Source: JBNKFV01 sp050289485 (lineage in GTDB: Bacteria; Pseudomonadota; Gammaproteobacteria; Pseudomonadales; Cellvibrionaceae). From it: 64,000 bases of DNA. The notes beneath the pieces were generated by a model that was not told where the DNA came from, searched no databases, and saw only the letters and a program-made list of their open reading frames with translations. The stretch spans positions 124,001-188,000 of the forward strand of contig JBNKFV010000015.1 in NCBI GenBank assembly GCA_050289485.1, written 5' to 3'. Shown in pieces: positions 27,702 through 35,648 of the stretch (its first letter is position 1; each line of letters starts with the position of its first letter). A program made the translations under genes and the position numbers.

Positions 27702-27812
27702 ATCCTCAGAACTGCAAGGATGCAGACTAGCACTAGAACTCTAACTGCGAGTGCGGCCAGAGCCGGTGAGCCTCTTCTTTCTCTCTACCTAGCTGATGAT
27801 CGGATCTACAGC

Positions 27813-28295
27813 ATGCCTTCGTTTGATATCGTCTCTGAAGTGGATAAACACACCTTAACCAACGCAGTTGATCAGTCAAACCGGCTAATTACCACGCGTT
27901 TTGATTTTAAAGGCGTGGATGCCAAGTTTGAGCGTAGCGACTATGTGGTCACTTTGTGGGCTGAAGCGGAGTTTCAGTTGGAGCAAATGCTGGATGTACT
28001 GAAATCAAACCTGATCAAAAACAAGATAGACATTAGTTGCCTGGAAGAGCGCGATGTTCATGCCTCTGGCAAAAAAGTGCGGCAGGAGGTTCTGGTGCGT
28101 ACTGGGCTGGACTCAGATCTGTGTCGCAAAATTGTAAAATTGGTAAAAGACAAAAAACTGAAGGTTCAGGCCCAGATTCAGGGGGATCAGGTTAGGGTGA
28201 CCGGCAAAAAGCGCGATGATCTGCAAGAGGTGATCGCGATGCTACGCCAGGAAAACCTGGGGATGCCGATGCAATTCAATAATTTTCGCGATTAG
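27813..28295 (+). CDS. yajQ: YajQ-family nucleotide-binding protein
   Basis: YajQ proteins are small cytoplasmic proteins with two ferredoxin-like halves that bind nucleotides; a Xanthomonas member is a cyclic di-GMP responsive transcription co-regulator. I start at the ATG at 27813 (MPSFDIVSEVDKHTL), giving 160 residues as usual for the family; the frame is open 31 codons further up to 27720 but that part has no family likeness and a poorly placed ribosome-binding site. TRFDFKGVDAKFE and the C-terminal VTGKKRDDLQEVIA with NLGMPMQFNNFRD are characteristic. It stands alone between divergent nadC and a convergent SDR gene. Confidence 0.93.
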   Translation: MPSFDIVSEVDKHTLTNAVDQSNRLITTRFDFKGVDAKFERSDYVVTLWAEAEFQLEQMLDVLKSNLIKNKIDISCLEERDVHASGKKVRQEVLVRTGLDSDLCRKIVKLVKDKKLKVQAQIQGDQVRVTGKKRDDLQEVIAMLRQENLGMPMQFNNFRD

Positions 28296-28299
28296 TATT

Positions 28300-28318
28300 G
28301 ATTGAGCTACGCTCAATC
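28300..28318. terminator. hairpin between yajQ and the SDR gene
   Basis: GATTGAGC (28300-28307) and GCTCAATC (28311-28318) form a perfect stem with a three-base loop, followed by ATTTG. It lies five bases after the yajQ stop, between two converging genes. Confidence 0.6.
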
Positions 28319-28365
28319 ATTTGTAACCGCAACCACCTCTATTTATATCCTCGGAATAGCAATAC

Positions 28366-29115
28366 TCACTGCCCAAGCGTTCGCCCGCCATCAACTGAAA
28401 TAATTTGGCCAGTAATGTAGGGCGCCTCCTTGGCCAGAAAAACAACCGTATTGGCGATGTCATTTGGTGTTCCCAGTGTTTGCATCGGGATTTTATCCAG
28501 CATTTGCTGCTGTTGAGCAGCGTCTATTTCAGTGTGTTTCTCTGGCCACAGTATAGCACCGGGGGCAATCCCATTAACACGCACGAAGGGCGCCATATCT
28601 TTTGCTAGTGATTTGGTGAGCATGGTATTGGCGGCTTTCGCCATGGAATATATTGAGTGATGCTCAAGAGGGCGCTCGGCATTAATGTCGGTGATGTTAA
28701 TAATGCAACCGCGTTCGTTTTTTAATGTACTGCTTAAGGCCTGGCTTAAGAAGAAAGGGGCTTTGGCATTGCTGTTAAATAAATCGTTCCATTGGGCTTC
28801 TGTGGCCTCCGGCACCGGTGTCGGGTAAAAACTGGAGGCGTTGTTGACCAGTAATGATATTTTGCCCCAGACAATTTTCGCGTTGGCGGCCAGCAGGTCG
28901 ATATCGTCCATTGAATTGAGGTCTGCGTGCAGAGAAATAGCACTGTGCGCCCGCAGTGTATTCAGCTCGCGAACTAATGTTTCGGCATCGGCTTTATTAT
29001 TGCGGTAATGCACAATTACATTGTAATGGCGGTGGTGTAGGGCGCGGGCAATGGCTGCACCGATTCGGCGAGCGGCACCTGTTATCAATGCGACGGGTTG
29101 CGATACTTCTATCAT
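28366..29115 (-). CDS. pteridine reductase-like short-chain dehydrogenase
   Basis: The product of about 249 residues is a classical SDR with the arginine-bearing cofactor motif TGAARRIG found in pteridine reductases (PTR1/FolM type), NNASSFYPTP, and the catalytic Tyr-Lys pair in IYSMAKAAN. FolM-like enzymes reduce dihydromonapterin or dihydrofolate with NADPH, so that role is likely. I start at the ATG at 29115, which has a GGGGA ribosome-binding site eight bases upstream; a TTG at 29130 is less likely. It follows cca on the same strand with a gap of about 20 bases. Confidence 0.8.
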   Translation of the reverse strand: MIEVSQPVALITGAARRIGAAIARALHHRHYNVIVHYRNNKADAETLVRELNTLRAHSAISLHADLNSMDDIDLLAANAKIVWGKISLLVNNASSFYPTPVPEATEAQWNDLFNSNAKAPFFLSQALSSTLKNERGCIINITDINAERPLEHHSIYSMAKAANTMLTKSLAKDMAPFVRVNGIAPGAILWPEKHTEIDAAQQQQMLDKIPMQTLGTPNDIANTVVFLAKEAPYITGQIISVDGGRTLGQ

Positions 29116-29136
29116 TCGACAAATCCCCAATAGCGA

Positions 29137-30291
29137 TTAGGTCAGTATGTCCTTTACCAGGTTGATTCGGTTGTGCTCAAGCGCGTTCCCCAGCGCCTTA
29201 CCCTGAATACCTTGTTGCATCAGGTCAGTGGCGGTTACTTGAACACATGCAGTATACGCCGCCTTTAAACACTTGGCGTTGTTTTGTATTTGATCTTTTT
29301 CTATTTTTTGCTGTGGTTCGCTGGCATTAAACAGGGCGACGGTAATACTTAGCCATTGCTCGAATCGCTCCGGTTTGCGGTAAATATCAAGGTGTTTAAA
29401 CCATTGAACGATTTGCTCGGGAGCTTGGTTTGGCAAGTTGGCGAACAATGGCAGGCCTTGGGCCACAAAACCGGCCATCTCACGAAATTTTTTCGGCGCA
29501 CCCAGGCGGTCACAGAGATGCTGGAGCTGTTCGAGGCTGGCTGATACGCCAAGAATACTCAGCAGCGCGCTGAACCTGAAGACCGTATCGATGTGATGCT
29601 CGCACAGGTGCACGAACGGTTTGAGTATGCTCTGCAGGTTTGTGTGGGCGGCAGATTCTGCGAGTTCTGGCATAATCACTTGTAGGGCGCCGCATTGATC
29701 AAGGGCTATTATAAACTGTTCCGGGTTTTGTTCGGTCAGTGAGCGTTCCCACTCTTTCCAAACCCTTTCTGCAACTAAGTGGTTGGCCTCACCATTGCCT
29801 ACCATGGTTTGCATGAGGGTTACGGTTTCATCGGCGATGCGAAACCCCAGGTGAAAGTAACGCGCGAGAAAGCGCGCCGTTCTGAGAATGCGCACAGGGT
29901 CTTCGCTGAATGCGGGCGAAACGTGGCGCAGGATGCGTTTACGCAGGTCTGCTTGCCCGTGATAAGGATCAATGATTTCGCCTGTTGAACGTTCTGCCAT
30001 GGCATTGACGGTGAGATCGCGACGAATCAGGTCTTCTTCAAGGGTGACGTCGGGAGTGCTGTGAAAAGCGAAGCCGGTATAGCCGGGCGCTGTTTTGCGC
30101 TCGGTACGGGCCAGGGCATATTCTTCGCTGGTTTCAGGGTGCAGGAATACCGGAAAGTCTTTGCCGACGGGTTTGAACCCTTGCTGAAGCATATCTTCAA
30201 CGGTTGCACCAACCACTACCCAGTCGCGCTCCTTGACCGGGTATCCCAGTAGTTTGTCTCTGACTGCGCCGCCGACTAAATATATATCCAC
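29137..30291 (-). CDS. cca: CCA tRNA nucleotidyltransferase
   Basis: This enzyme adds or repairs the CCA end of tRNAs. The 384-residue product has the class II nucleotidyltransferase core: LVGGAVRDKLLG, the two catalytic acids in KERDWVVVGA, RKTAPGYTGF and RRDLTVNAMA, then DPVRILRTARF. E. coli Cca (412) has a C-terminal HD phosphohydrolase domain; here the matching place reads FSALLSILG where E. coli has LLHDLGK, so the HD metal ligands appear to be lost. Upstream is the 350-base gap shared with the DMT permease gene. Confidence 0.95.
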   Translation of the reverse strand: MDIYLVGGAVRDKLLGYPVKERDWVVVGATVEDMLQQGFKPVGKDFPVFLHPETSEEYALARTERKTAPGYTGFAFHSTPDVTLEEDLIRRDLTVNAMAERSTGEIIDPYHGQADLRKRILRHVSPAFSEDPVRILRTARFLARYFHLGFRIADETVTLMQTMVGNGEANHLVAERVWKEWERSLTEQNPEQFIIALDQCGALQVIMPELAESAAHTNLQSILKPFVHLCEHHIDTVFRFSALLSILGVSASLEQLQHLCDRLGAPKKFREMAGFVAQGLPLFANLPNQAPEQIVQWFKHLDIYRKPERFEQWLSITVALFNASEPQQKIEKDQIQNNAKCLKAAYTACVQVTATDLMQQGIQGKALGNALEHNRINLVKDILT

Positions 30292-30586
30292 GTTTGTCCC
30301 GATGGTTGGTATTCGTCTGAAAAATGTTCTGGCCCAAATGGCATGAGCCGACTAAGGTGATTGAGGTGATAAATTTGCTTGACCTGATTGATCATCGCCT
30401 CCACACTTGCTTACATCACTATTTATGTAGATGTTCTCATCATGCTAACAGCCAACCATGCCGTCAGTCATTCAATTCGTGTACCCGCTCTGCGTGTGCC
30501 TTGTGTGCGCCGTGCGTGGGTGATGTATGGCGGCTGGTGTATTGAGCGTATTCCACATGATTAATCAGTGAAGTGAATTCAATACG

Positions 30587-30619
30587 AAAAGCCGCAGACA
30601 AACCTGCGGCTTTTTTTTT
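30587..30619 (+). terminator. strong terminator hairpin just before the DMT permease start
   Basis: AAAAGCCGCAG (30587-30597) pairs with CTGCGGCTTTT (30604-30614) and runs into nine T. No + strand gene precedes it (cca points the other way), and the permease ATG at 30642 follows by 22 bases. It therefore looks either like an end for a short leader or small RNA or like a conditional attenuator of the permease gene. The rest of the gap from 30292 shows no clear gene. Confidence 0.75.
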
Positions 30620-30641
30620 GCCTAAAAAAGGAAGCGACGAC

Positions 30642-31526
30642 ATGAGGATATATCTGGCTTACGGCACGGTCGTGCTGATTTGGTCAACCACGCCACTGGG
30701 GATTTCAATCAGTAATCATGATTTTGGGTTTATGGGCGCCATATGCTGGCGTATGACGCTAGGCGTTGTGATCGCCTATTGTATTTTGCGTTTACGCGGG
30801 GAACGGCTGGCGTTGCGAGCCCACTGGCAGTCCTATGCCTTGGCGGGCATGGGTATTTTTCCCTCCATGGCACTGGTGTATTGGTCTGCACAATGGGTGC
30901 CCTCGGGCCTAATCTCTGTGATGTTTGCGGCAAGCCCTTTTTGTGTTGGCTTGCTGAGTTATTTTCTGTTGCAGCAGGAGTCACTAACGGTGAGCAAAGT
31001 GACAGGCATCGGCTGTGCTTTTGTCGGGCTAGTTATCATTTTTTATGACCAGATTTCCGTTGGGCAGGATGCGATTTGGGGACTGTTGGCATTGTTGCTT
31101 GCGATTAGCCTGTTTGCGCTGAGCGTCGTTGGGCTCAAGCGCTGGGGTTCTGCCTTGTCACCTATGCAGCAGGCAACCGGCGCCATGGCTTATGCTTTGC
31201 CGGGATTGTGGGTCAGCTGGTGGTTATTGGATGGCACACTACCGGCGTGGCAATGGTCTGCGTCTTCTGCTGCCGTGGTATATCTGGCAGTAATGGGTTC
31301 TGTGGTGGGTTTTGCACTGTATTATTTTCTGTTGCAAAACCTCACGGCTACTACCGTGTCACTGATTGGCATGATTACACCGCCGCTCGCGCTCATGCTG
31401 GGAGCATTTCTGGCGGAAGAGCAGGTGGGCAGCAGGTTGTACGTGGGGGCGGCGTTGATTGTCACAGGCTTGTGCTGGTACCAAGGGTTGTTATCGGCCT
31501 GGTTAAAGCGTGGTCGTATTGTTTAG
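30642..31526 (+). CDS. EamA/DMT-family transporter
   Basis: The 294-residue product is an inner-membrane permease of the drug/metabolite transporter superfamily, with ten hydrophobic segments in two EamA repeats (about 5-135 and 145-285); ends such as SAQWVPSGLISVMFA and LLQNLTATTVSLIGMITPPL are typical. The frame is open from 30573, but that earlier start would place the terminator hairpin inside the gene, so I use the ATG at 30642, which has AAAGGAAG upstream. The substrate cannot be predicted. It is isolated by terminator-like hairpins on both sides. Confidence 0.85.
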   Translation: MRIYLAYGTVVLIWSTTPLGISISNHDFGFMGAICWRMTLGVVIAYCILRLRGERLALRAHWQSYALAGMGIFPSMALVYWSAQWVPSGLISVMFAASPFCVGLLSYFLLQQESLTVSKVTGIGCAFVGLVIIFYDQISVGQDAIWGLLALLLAISLFALSVVGLKRWGSALSPMQQATGAMAYALPGLWVSWWLLDGTLPAWQWSASSAAVVYLAVMGSVVGFALYYFLLQNLTATTVSLIGMITPPLALMLGAFLAEEQVGSRLYVGAALIVTGLCWYQGLLSAWLKRGRIV

Positions 31527-31539
31527 TGCCAACAGGCCC

Positions 31540-31566
31540 AAAAAAAGAGCCCCAATTGCTTGGGGC
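31540..31566 (-). terminator. hairpin after the DMT permease, oriented to the - strand
   Basis: GCCCCAA (31549-31555) pairs with TTGGGGC (31560-31566). A run of seven A (31540-31546) sits on the left, so the U-run would be made on - strand transcripts. On the + strand it can still fold just after the permease stop. Confidence 0.5.
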
Positions 31567-31620
31567 GTAAGGTCTTAGGGTTTGTTTGCTGCGCAACGCA
31601 GCGAAATTGTGTAAGCCTGT

Positions 31621-31670
31621 AAAAAGCAAGAGCCCCTAAACCTGGAATAGGTTGGGGGCTTTTGCTTTTT
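31621..31670. terminator. long imperfect bidirectional terminator
   Basis: AAAAAGCAAGAGCCCC plus AAACC (31621-31642) pairs with GGTT plus GGGGGCTTTTGCTTTTT (31650-31670) with one bulge. It ends in a T-run on both strands. With the hairpin at 31588-31602 (GCTGCG/CGCAGC) and the one at 31549, three stems lie in 120 bases. Confidence 0.7.
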
Positions 31671-31729
31671 AGCATGTTCAATTGTGAGAAAGGTAGCGCT
31701 ATATGTGTCTATAATAACTTACATGACTA

Positions 31730-31895
31730 ACCTGTCAATTGTGACATATAGAATATTTTGTGCGCACTGGGGACGGTTTATTACCAAAAGTCATAATTGT
31801 CAGGTCGATTTTTGAACCATTTTTTCTATATACTCCATATTTGGCTATTTACGTGCCATTCTGTCAGGTTTACCTATTTTGAATTACCTGTTAAT
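31730..31895 (+). promoter_or_regulatory. cluster of four ACCTG-type sites before the HTH-receiver gene
   Basis: Related 10-mers occur at 31730 (ACCTGTCAATT, +), 31795-31805 (AATTGTCAGGT, - copy ACCTGACAATT), 31861-31869 (CTGTCAGGT, - copy ACCTGACAG) and 31886 (ACCTGTTAAT, +). They form two facing pairs in the leader of the regulator gene at 32010. An operator array is inferred only from repetition. The remainder of this 480-base gap is AT-rich with no gene. Confidence 0.35.
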
Positions 31896-32009
31896 GGTAC
31901 GTGTGGGGTAGGGAATAAGTTCGCTGAGGTACAGGAGGTATCCCCTCTTGAATGCCTGTAGATAGACACTTTTCGAGGCCAGAAACATTCTGGTGAGGCG
32001 TTTTACGTG

Positions 32010-32564
32010 ATGAATCGAGTTTTAACAACCGGCGAGGCAGCCAGGTATTGCGGTGTGCATTTTCGTACGGTGATTCGCTGGATTGAGCGTGGACGTCTTA
32101 AAGCCTACAAGTTGCCGGGCCGGGGAGATCACCGCATCCGCGAGCAGGATTTTGTCGCATTCCTTAAGGAAAACGCTATGCCGGTGCCGGATGAACTGGT
32201 GCCCGAGAGTCATACGGTATTGGTTATTGAAGACGACACTGACACGGCCATGATTATTGAGCGGATTCTCATACGGGCCGGGTACGAGGTAAAGGTAGCT
32301 CACGATGGCTTTGCTGCAGGCACTTTAATGAGCAGTTTCAAACCTGCGCTGGTCACTCTTGATTTGAACATTCCGGGTATTGATGGCTATCAGGTGCTCA
32401 ATTACATCCGTAATACCGACGAGCTGGCAGGTACTCGTGTTCTGGTGATTTCGTCTGAAACCGAAGAAGGGATTCGCAGGGCTATGGATGCTGGGGCAAA
32501 TAGCTTTCTGACTAAACCTTTTGCCCACGATATGCTGGTGGAAAAGTTAAAGTCAATTTGTTAA
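32010..32564 (+). CDS. response regulator with N-terminal excisionase-type HTH and C-terminal receiver
   Basis: The 184-residue protein has an N-terminal MerR/excisionase-like winged helix (VLTTGEAARYCGVHFRTVIR then WIERGRLKAY, about residues 3-55), as in BldC-type DNA-binding proteins, a short linker, and a CheY-like receiver domain (about 68-184). The receiver has the acidic pair IEDDTD, the phospho-acceptor Asp near 118 in VTLDLNIPG, the Ser in ISSE and the Lys in TKPF, so phosphorylation is likely possible. The usual order, receiver first, is reversed. No histidine kinase gene is nearby. A GTG directly before the ATG (32007) is an alternative start; GGTGAGG lies upstream. Confidence 0.85.
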   Translation: MNRVLTTGEAARYCGVHFRTVIRWIERGRLKAYKLPGRGDHRIREQDFVAFLKENAMPVPDELVPESHTVLVIEDDTDTAMIIERILIRAGYEVKVAHDGFAAGTLMSSFKPALVTLDLNIPGIDGYQVLNYIRNTDELAGTRVLVISSETEEGIRRAMDAGANSFLTKPFAHDMLVEKLKSIC

Positions 32565-32590
32565 CCCGACAAGCATTATTGTCGGGTTAA
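32561..32590. terminator. perfect 12-bp stem-loop overlapping the regulator stop codon
   Basis: TTAACCCGACAA (32561-32572) and TTGTCGGGTTAA (32579-32590) are exact inverted repeats around GCATTA. The stem includes the TAA stop of the HTH-receiver gene. No T-run follows. It separates this gene from convergent spoVR. Confidence 0.6.
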
Positions 32591-32696
32591 CAAGCGGCGC
32601 ATGGATGCGCTGCCATGGGTCGCAGGCCAATGCCAGTCTTGGAAATGCCAGGCACCTCTTTATTTTGCGGCAGTGTCTTATGTTACGTCCCCTTTA

Positions 32697-34244
32697 TTAT
32701 TGGCTATCGGCGTCGTCAATAGGTATGGGCGGGCAATGAAAGCTGTGTGTGATGTGGTCGTCTTGCACTGAGTGCAGATGCACATCGAACCCCCACAGTC
32801 GGTGAATATGTTTTAACACTTCATCGGTGCTGTCACTTAAGGGCTTTCGCTGATGCTGAATATGATGCAGGGTTAGCGAACGGTCTCCTCGAATATCCAC
32901 TTTAACAACTTGCAGGTTGGGCTCTCGGTTCCCAAGGTTATAGATACCTGCCAGCGACTCCCTGATGCGCTGATAACCAGATTCATCATGTATTGCCATT
33001 ACTTCAATGCTGGGTTCTTTGTCGTCGTCACTGATGGCAAACAGTTTAAAGTCGCGAATAACTTTGGGTGATAAAAACTGTAAGATAAAACTCTCATCTT
33101 TAAAGTTACGCATGGCGAAGTCGAGGGTTTCTACCCAGTTGCTACCGGCGATATCAGGAAACCATTCACGGTCTTCGTCGGTAGGGTTTTCGCAAATGCG
33201 GCGAATGTCACTCATCATACTGAAGCCCAGCGCGTAGGGGTTAATCCCGCTGTAATAACGGCTGTTAAATGGAGGCTGGTAAACCACTGCCGTATGGGAT
33301 TGTAAAAACTCAAGAATAAAACCGTCGGTGACTTTACCGCGTTCGTGTAATGTATTGAGAATGGTGTAGTGCCAGAAGGTTGCCCAACCTTCATTCATCA
33401 CCTGGGTTTGGCGTTGTGGGTAAAAGTACTGGGCAACTTTTCTGACAATTCTTACGATTTCACGCTGCCATGGCTCCAGCAGGGGGGCATTTTTCTCAAT
33501 AAAGTAGAGCAGGTTTTCCTGGGGTTCGGCGGGAAAGTTAGGGTACGCCTGGCTGCTTTTTTCTCCGCCTTGCATAGGAATAGTGCGCCATAAATCATTC
33601 ACCTGTTTTTGTAGGTATTCTTCCCGTTCTTTCTGACGGGCCATTTCCCGCTCGGCAGAAATAGGGTAGGGGCGTTTGTAGCGGTCTACGCCGTAATTCA
33701 TTAGCGCATGGCACGAGTCAAGCAGGTTCTCCACGTCGTCGATGCCGTAACGTTCTTCGCATTTGGCAATGTAATTTTTCGCAAATACGAGGTAGTCGAT
33801 AATGGAGTCAGCGTCGGTCCAGGTTTTGAACAGGTAGTTGCCTTTGAAAAACGAATTATGGCCATAACAGGCGTGGGCAATCACCAGCGCCTGCATGGTC
33901 ATGGTGTTTTCTTCCATGAGATAGGCAATGCACGGGTTGCTATTAATAACGATTTCGTAGGCCAATCCCATTTGGCCGCGCTTGTAGGAACGCTCGATAT
34001 TTAAAAACTGTTTGCCGTACGACCAATGGTGATAGCCCAAAGGCATGCCCACAGAGGCATAGGCATCCATCATTTGCTCTGAGCTAATCACTTCGATCTG
34101 GTTAGGGTACGTATCCAGGCCATATTCTTTGGCGATGGCAGCAATTTCTCTATCGTATTCATCGATTAATTCGAAACTCCACTCTGATGTGGTGGAGATA
34201 GGCGTGCCGCGCTTGCCAGTCGTGTTGCCGTCAATGGTATTCAT
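32697..34244 (-). CDS. SpoVR family protein (YcgB-like)
   Basis: The 515-residue product is a full-length SpoVR/YcgB protein (E. coli YcgB 510). Family stretches such as ACYGHNSFFKGNYLF, NEGWATFWHYTILN and NPYALGFSMMSDIRRI are clear. In Bacillus SpoVR affects spore cortex; in non-sporing gammaproteobacteria the biochemical role is unknown, but the gene travels with the PrkA kinase and YeaH genes and is part of stress or stationary-phase responses. It overlaps the yeaH stop by four bases, so the two are co-translated. Confidence 0.93.
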   Translation of the reverse strand: MNTIDGNTTGKRGTPISTTSEWSFELIDEYDREIAAIAKEYGLDTYPNQIEVISSEQMMDAYASVGMPLGYHHWSYGKQFLNIERSYKRGQMGLAYEIVINSNPCIAYLMEENTMTMQALVIAHACYGHNSFFKGNYLFKTWTDADSIIDYLVFAKNYIAKCEERYGIDDVENLLDSCHALMNYGVDRYKRPYPISAEREMARQKEREEYLQKQVNDLWRTIPMQGGEKSSQAYPNFPAEPQENLLYFIEKNAPLLEPWQREIVRIVRKVAQYFYPQRQTQVMNEGWATFWHYTILNTLHERGKVTDGFILEFLQSHTAVVYQPPFNSRYYSGINPYALGFSMMSDIRRICENPTDEDREWFPDIAGSNWVETLDFAMRNFKDESFILQFLSPKVIRDFKLFAISDDDKEPSIEVMAIHDESGYQRIRESLAGIYNLGNREPNLQVVKVDIRGDRSLTLHHIQHQRKPLSDSTDEVLKHIHRLWGFDVHLHSVQDDHITHSFHCPPIPIDDADSQ

Positions 34245-35521
34245 ACTGATCGCTTATGAAAGAGTTGCCGGAAAACGGGGTAAATATCGCCCACGTCGAT
34301 AATTTGTTGCATGGCAAAGGTGTCGGGAAATGCTTCAACCACAGATTCGTATTCCTCCCACAAGGCTTGATGCTGCCTGGGTGTAATTTCGATATACGAA
34401 TAAAATTGTAACTGAGGCATGATGTCGTCGATCAACAATTTTGAGCAGGTTGAAGAGTCATCGTTCCAGTTGTCACCATCGGAGGCTTGGGCGCCGTAGA
34501 TGTTCCACTCCGACGCGGGATAGCGCTCGTGCAAAATTTCGTTCATCAGTGTCAGTGCGCTGGATACAATGGTGCCGCCGGTCTCGCGGGAATAAAAAAA
34601 TTCTTCTTCGTCCACTTCCTTGGCACTGGTGTGGTGACGGATGAAGACAACCTCAGTGCGCTCATAATTACGTTGTAAAAACAGGTACAGCAGAATAAAA
34701 AATCGTTTGGCCATATCTTTGGTGGCTTGATTCATTGAGCCGGATACATCCATCAGGCAAAACATCACTGCCTTAGAGCTGGGTTTGGGGTCTTTGACGT
34801 GAAGGTTGTACTTGATATCGAAATCATCGAGCCAGGGAACGCGTTTTATCTTTGCCTGCAAGGTGGCAATTTCTTGCTCAAGGGCCTCGATCTTCTGGTG
34901 ATCGCGTAGCACAGGATCCATCGCCAGAAGTTTTTTTAACTCTTCTTCAAGGGCTTTTATTTTTTTGCGTTTGCCTCCGGTTAAAGCCATGCGGCGGGCG
35001 TTTGCAGATCGTAAACTGCGTGGAATGTTAATGCGTCCCGGCGTGCCTTCATTGCTAATGCCTGCTCGGCGCAGTTTAAACTCTTCATTTCCCGCCAGTT
35101 GACGCTTGACCAGGTTGGGTAATTCGAGGTCTTCAAACATGAAGTCGAGAAATTCATCTTGCGTGATTTGGAAGACAAATTCATCCATGCCCTCGCCGCT
35201 ATTACCCGCATTTTCACCTTGACCGCTTCCGGCACCATCACCACCGGGTGGCCGGGGAATTTTGTCGCCCTGGGCAAATTCTTCGTTGCCGGGTAACACG
35301 TTTTCCATCACGCCGCCACGGCCATGATGTAACACAGGCTCGGAAATATCACGTGAAGGGATACTGATTTGTTCGCCTTTATCAATGTCGGTGATGGAGC
35401 GGCGAGTAACGGCTTCCGCCACCGCTTTTTTAATATGTTTACGATAGCGGCGTAGAAAACGTTGCCGGTTAACAGCACTTTTGTTCTTGGAGTTAAGTCT
35501 ACGATCTACAATGTAGCTCAT
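34241..35521 (-). CDS. yeaH: YeaH family protein (DUF444, VWA-like)
   Basis: The 426-residue product (E. coli YeaH 427) begins with a basic region, has a Gly-rich stretch after GDKIPRPPGGDG, and a C-terminal VWA-like fold with the metal-site motif CLMDVSGSM near residue 255 and TGGTIVSSAL near residue 318. It works with the PrkA/YeaG kinase in an unclear way in stress and nitrogen-starvation responses of E. coli. It lies between prkA (127-base gap with a strong hairpin) and spoVR (overlap). Confidence 0.93.
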   Translation of the reverse strand: MSYIVDRRLNSKNKSAVNRQRFLRRYRKHIKKAVAEAVTRRSITDIDKGEQISIPSRDISEPVLHHGRGGVMENVLPGNEEFAQGDKIPRPPGGDGAGSGQGENAGNSGEGMDEFVFQITQDEFLDFMFEDLELPNLVKRQLAGNEEFKLRRAGISNEGTPGRINIPRSLRSANARRMALTGGKRKKIKALEEELKKLLAMDPVLRDHQKIEALEQEIATLQAKIKRVPWLDDFDIKYNLHVKDPKPSSKAVMFCLMDVSGSMNQATKDMAKRFFILLYLFLQRNYERTEVVFIRHHTSAKEVDEEEFFYSRETGGTIVSSALTLMNEILHERYPASEWNIYGAQASDGDNWNDDSSTCSKLLIDDIMPQLQFYSYIEITPRQHQALWEEYESVVEAFPDTFAMQQIIDVGDIYPVFRQLFHKRSV

Positions 35522-35584
35522 ATAAGGCCCCTGGTTAATGCAGGTAAGGTTATGGCTACTGCTGCATGACAGACTTTTCAGCTT

Positions 35585-35608
35585 GCTCGTCGCTTGCCAG
35601 CGACGAGC
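35585..35608 (-). other. perfect 10-bp stem-loop between prkA and yeaH
   Basis: GCTCGTCGCT and AGCGACGAGC are exact inverted repeats around a four-base loop, in the 127-base gap between two genes of one operon. Without a T-run it is more likely an RNA processing or stability element, or a partial terminator that lowers yeaH-spoVR relative to prkA. Confidence 0.5.
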
Positions 35609-35648
35609 GGTACATAGGTCGTGTGTCTGCTACGGCGCAGTCTTAAAG

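Noticed and set aside
27720..27812. 31-residue N-terminal extension of YajQ
   Set aside because: YajQ proteins start at MPSFDIVSE; the extension has no family likeness and its ribosome-binding site is badly placed.
30324..30545. 73-residue open frame in the cca-permease gap
   Set aside because: It is rich in Cys and His without a domain, has no ribosome-binding site, and looks like chance.
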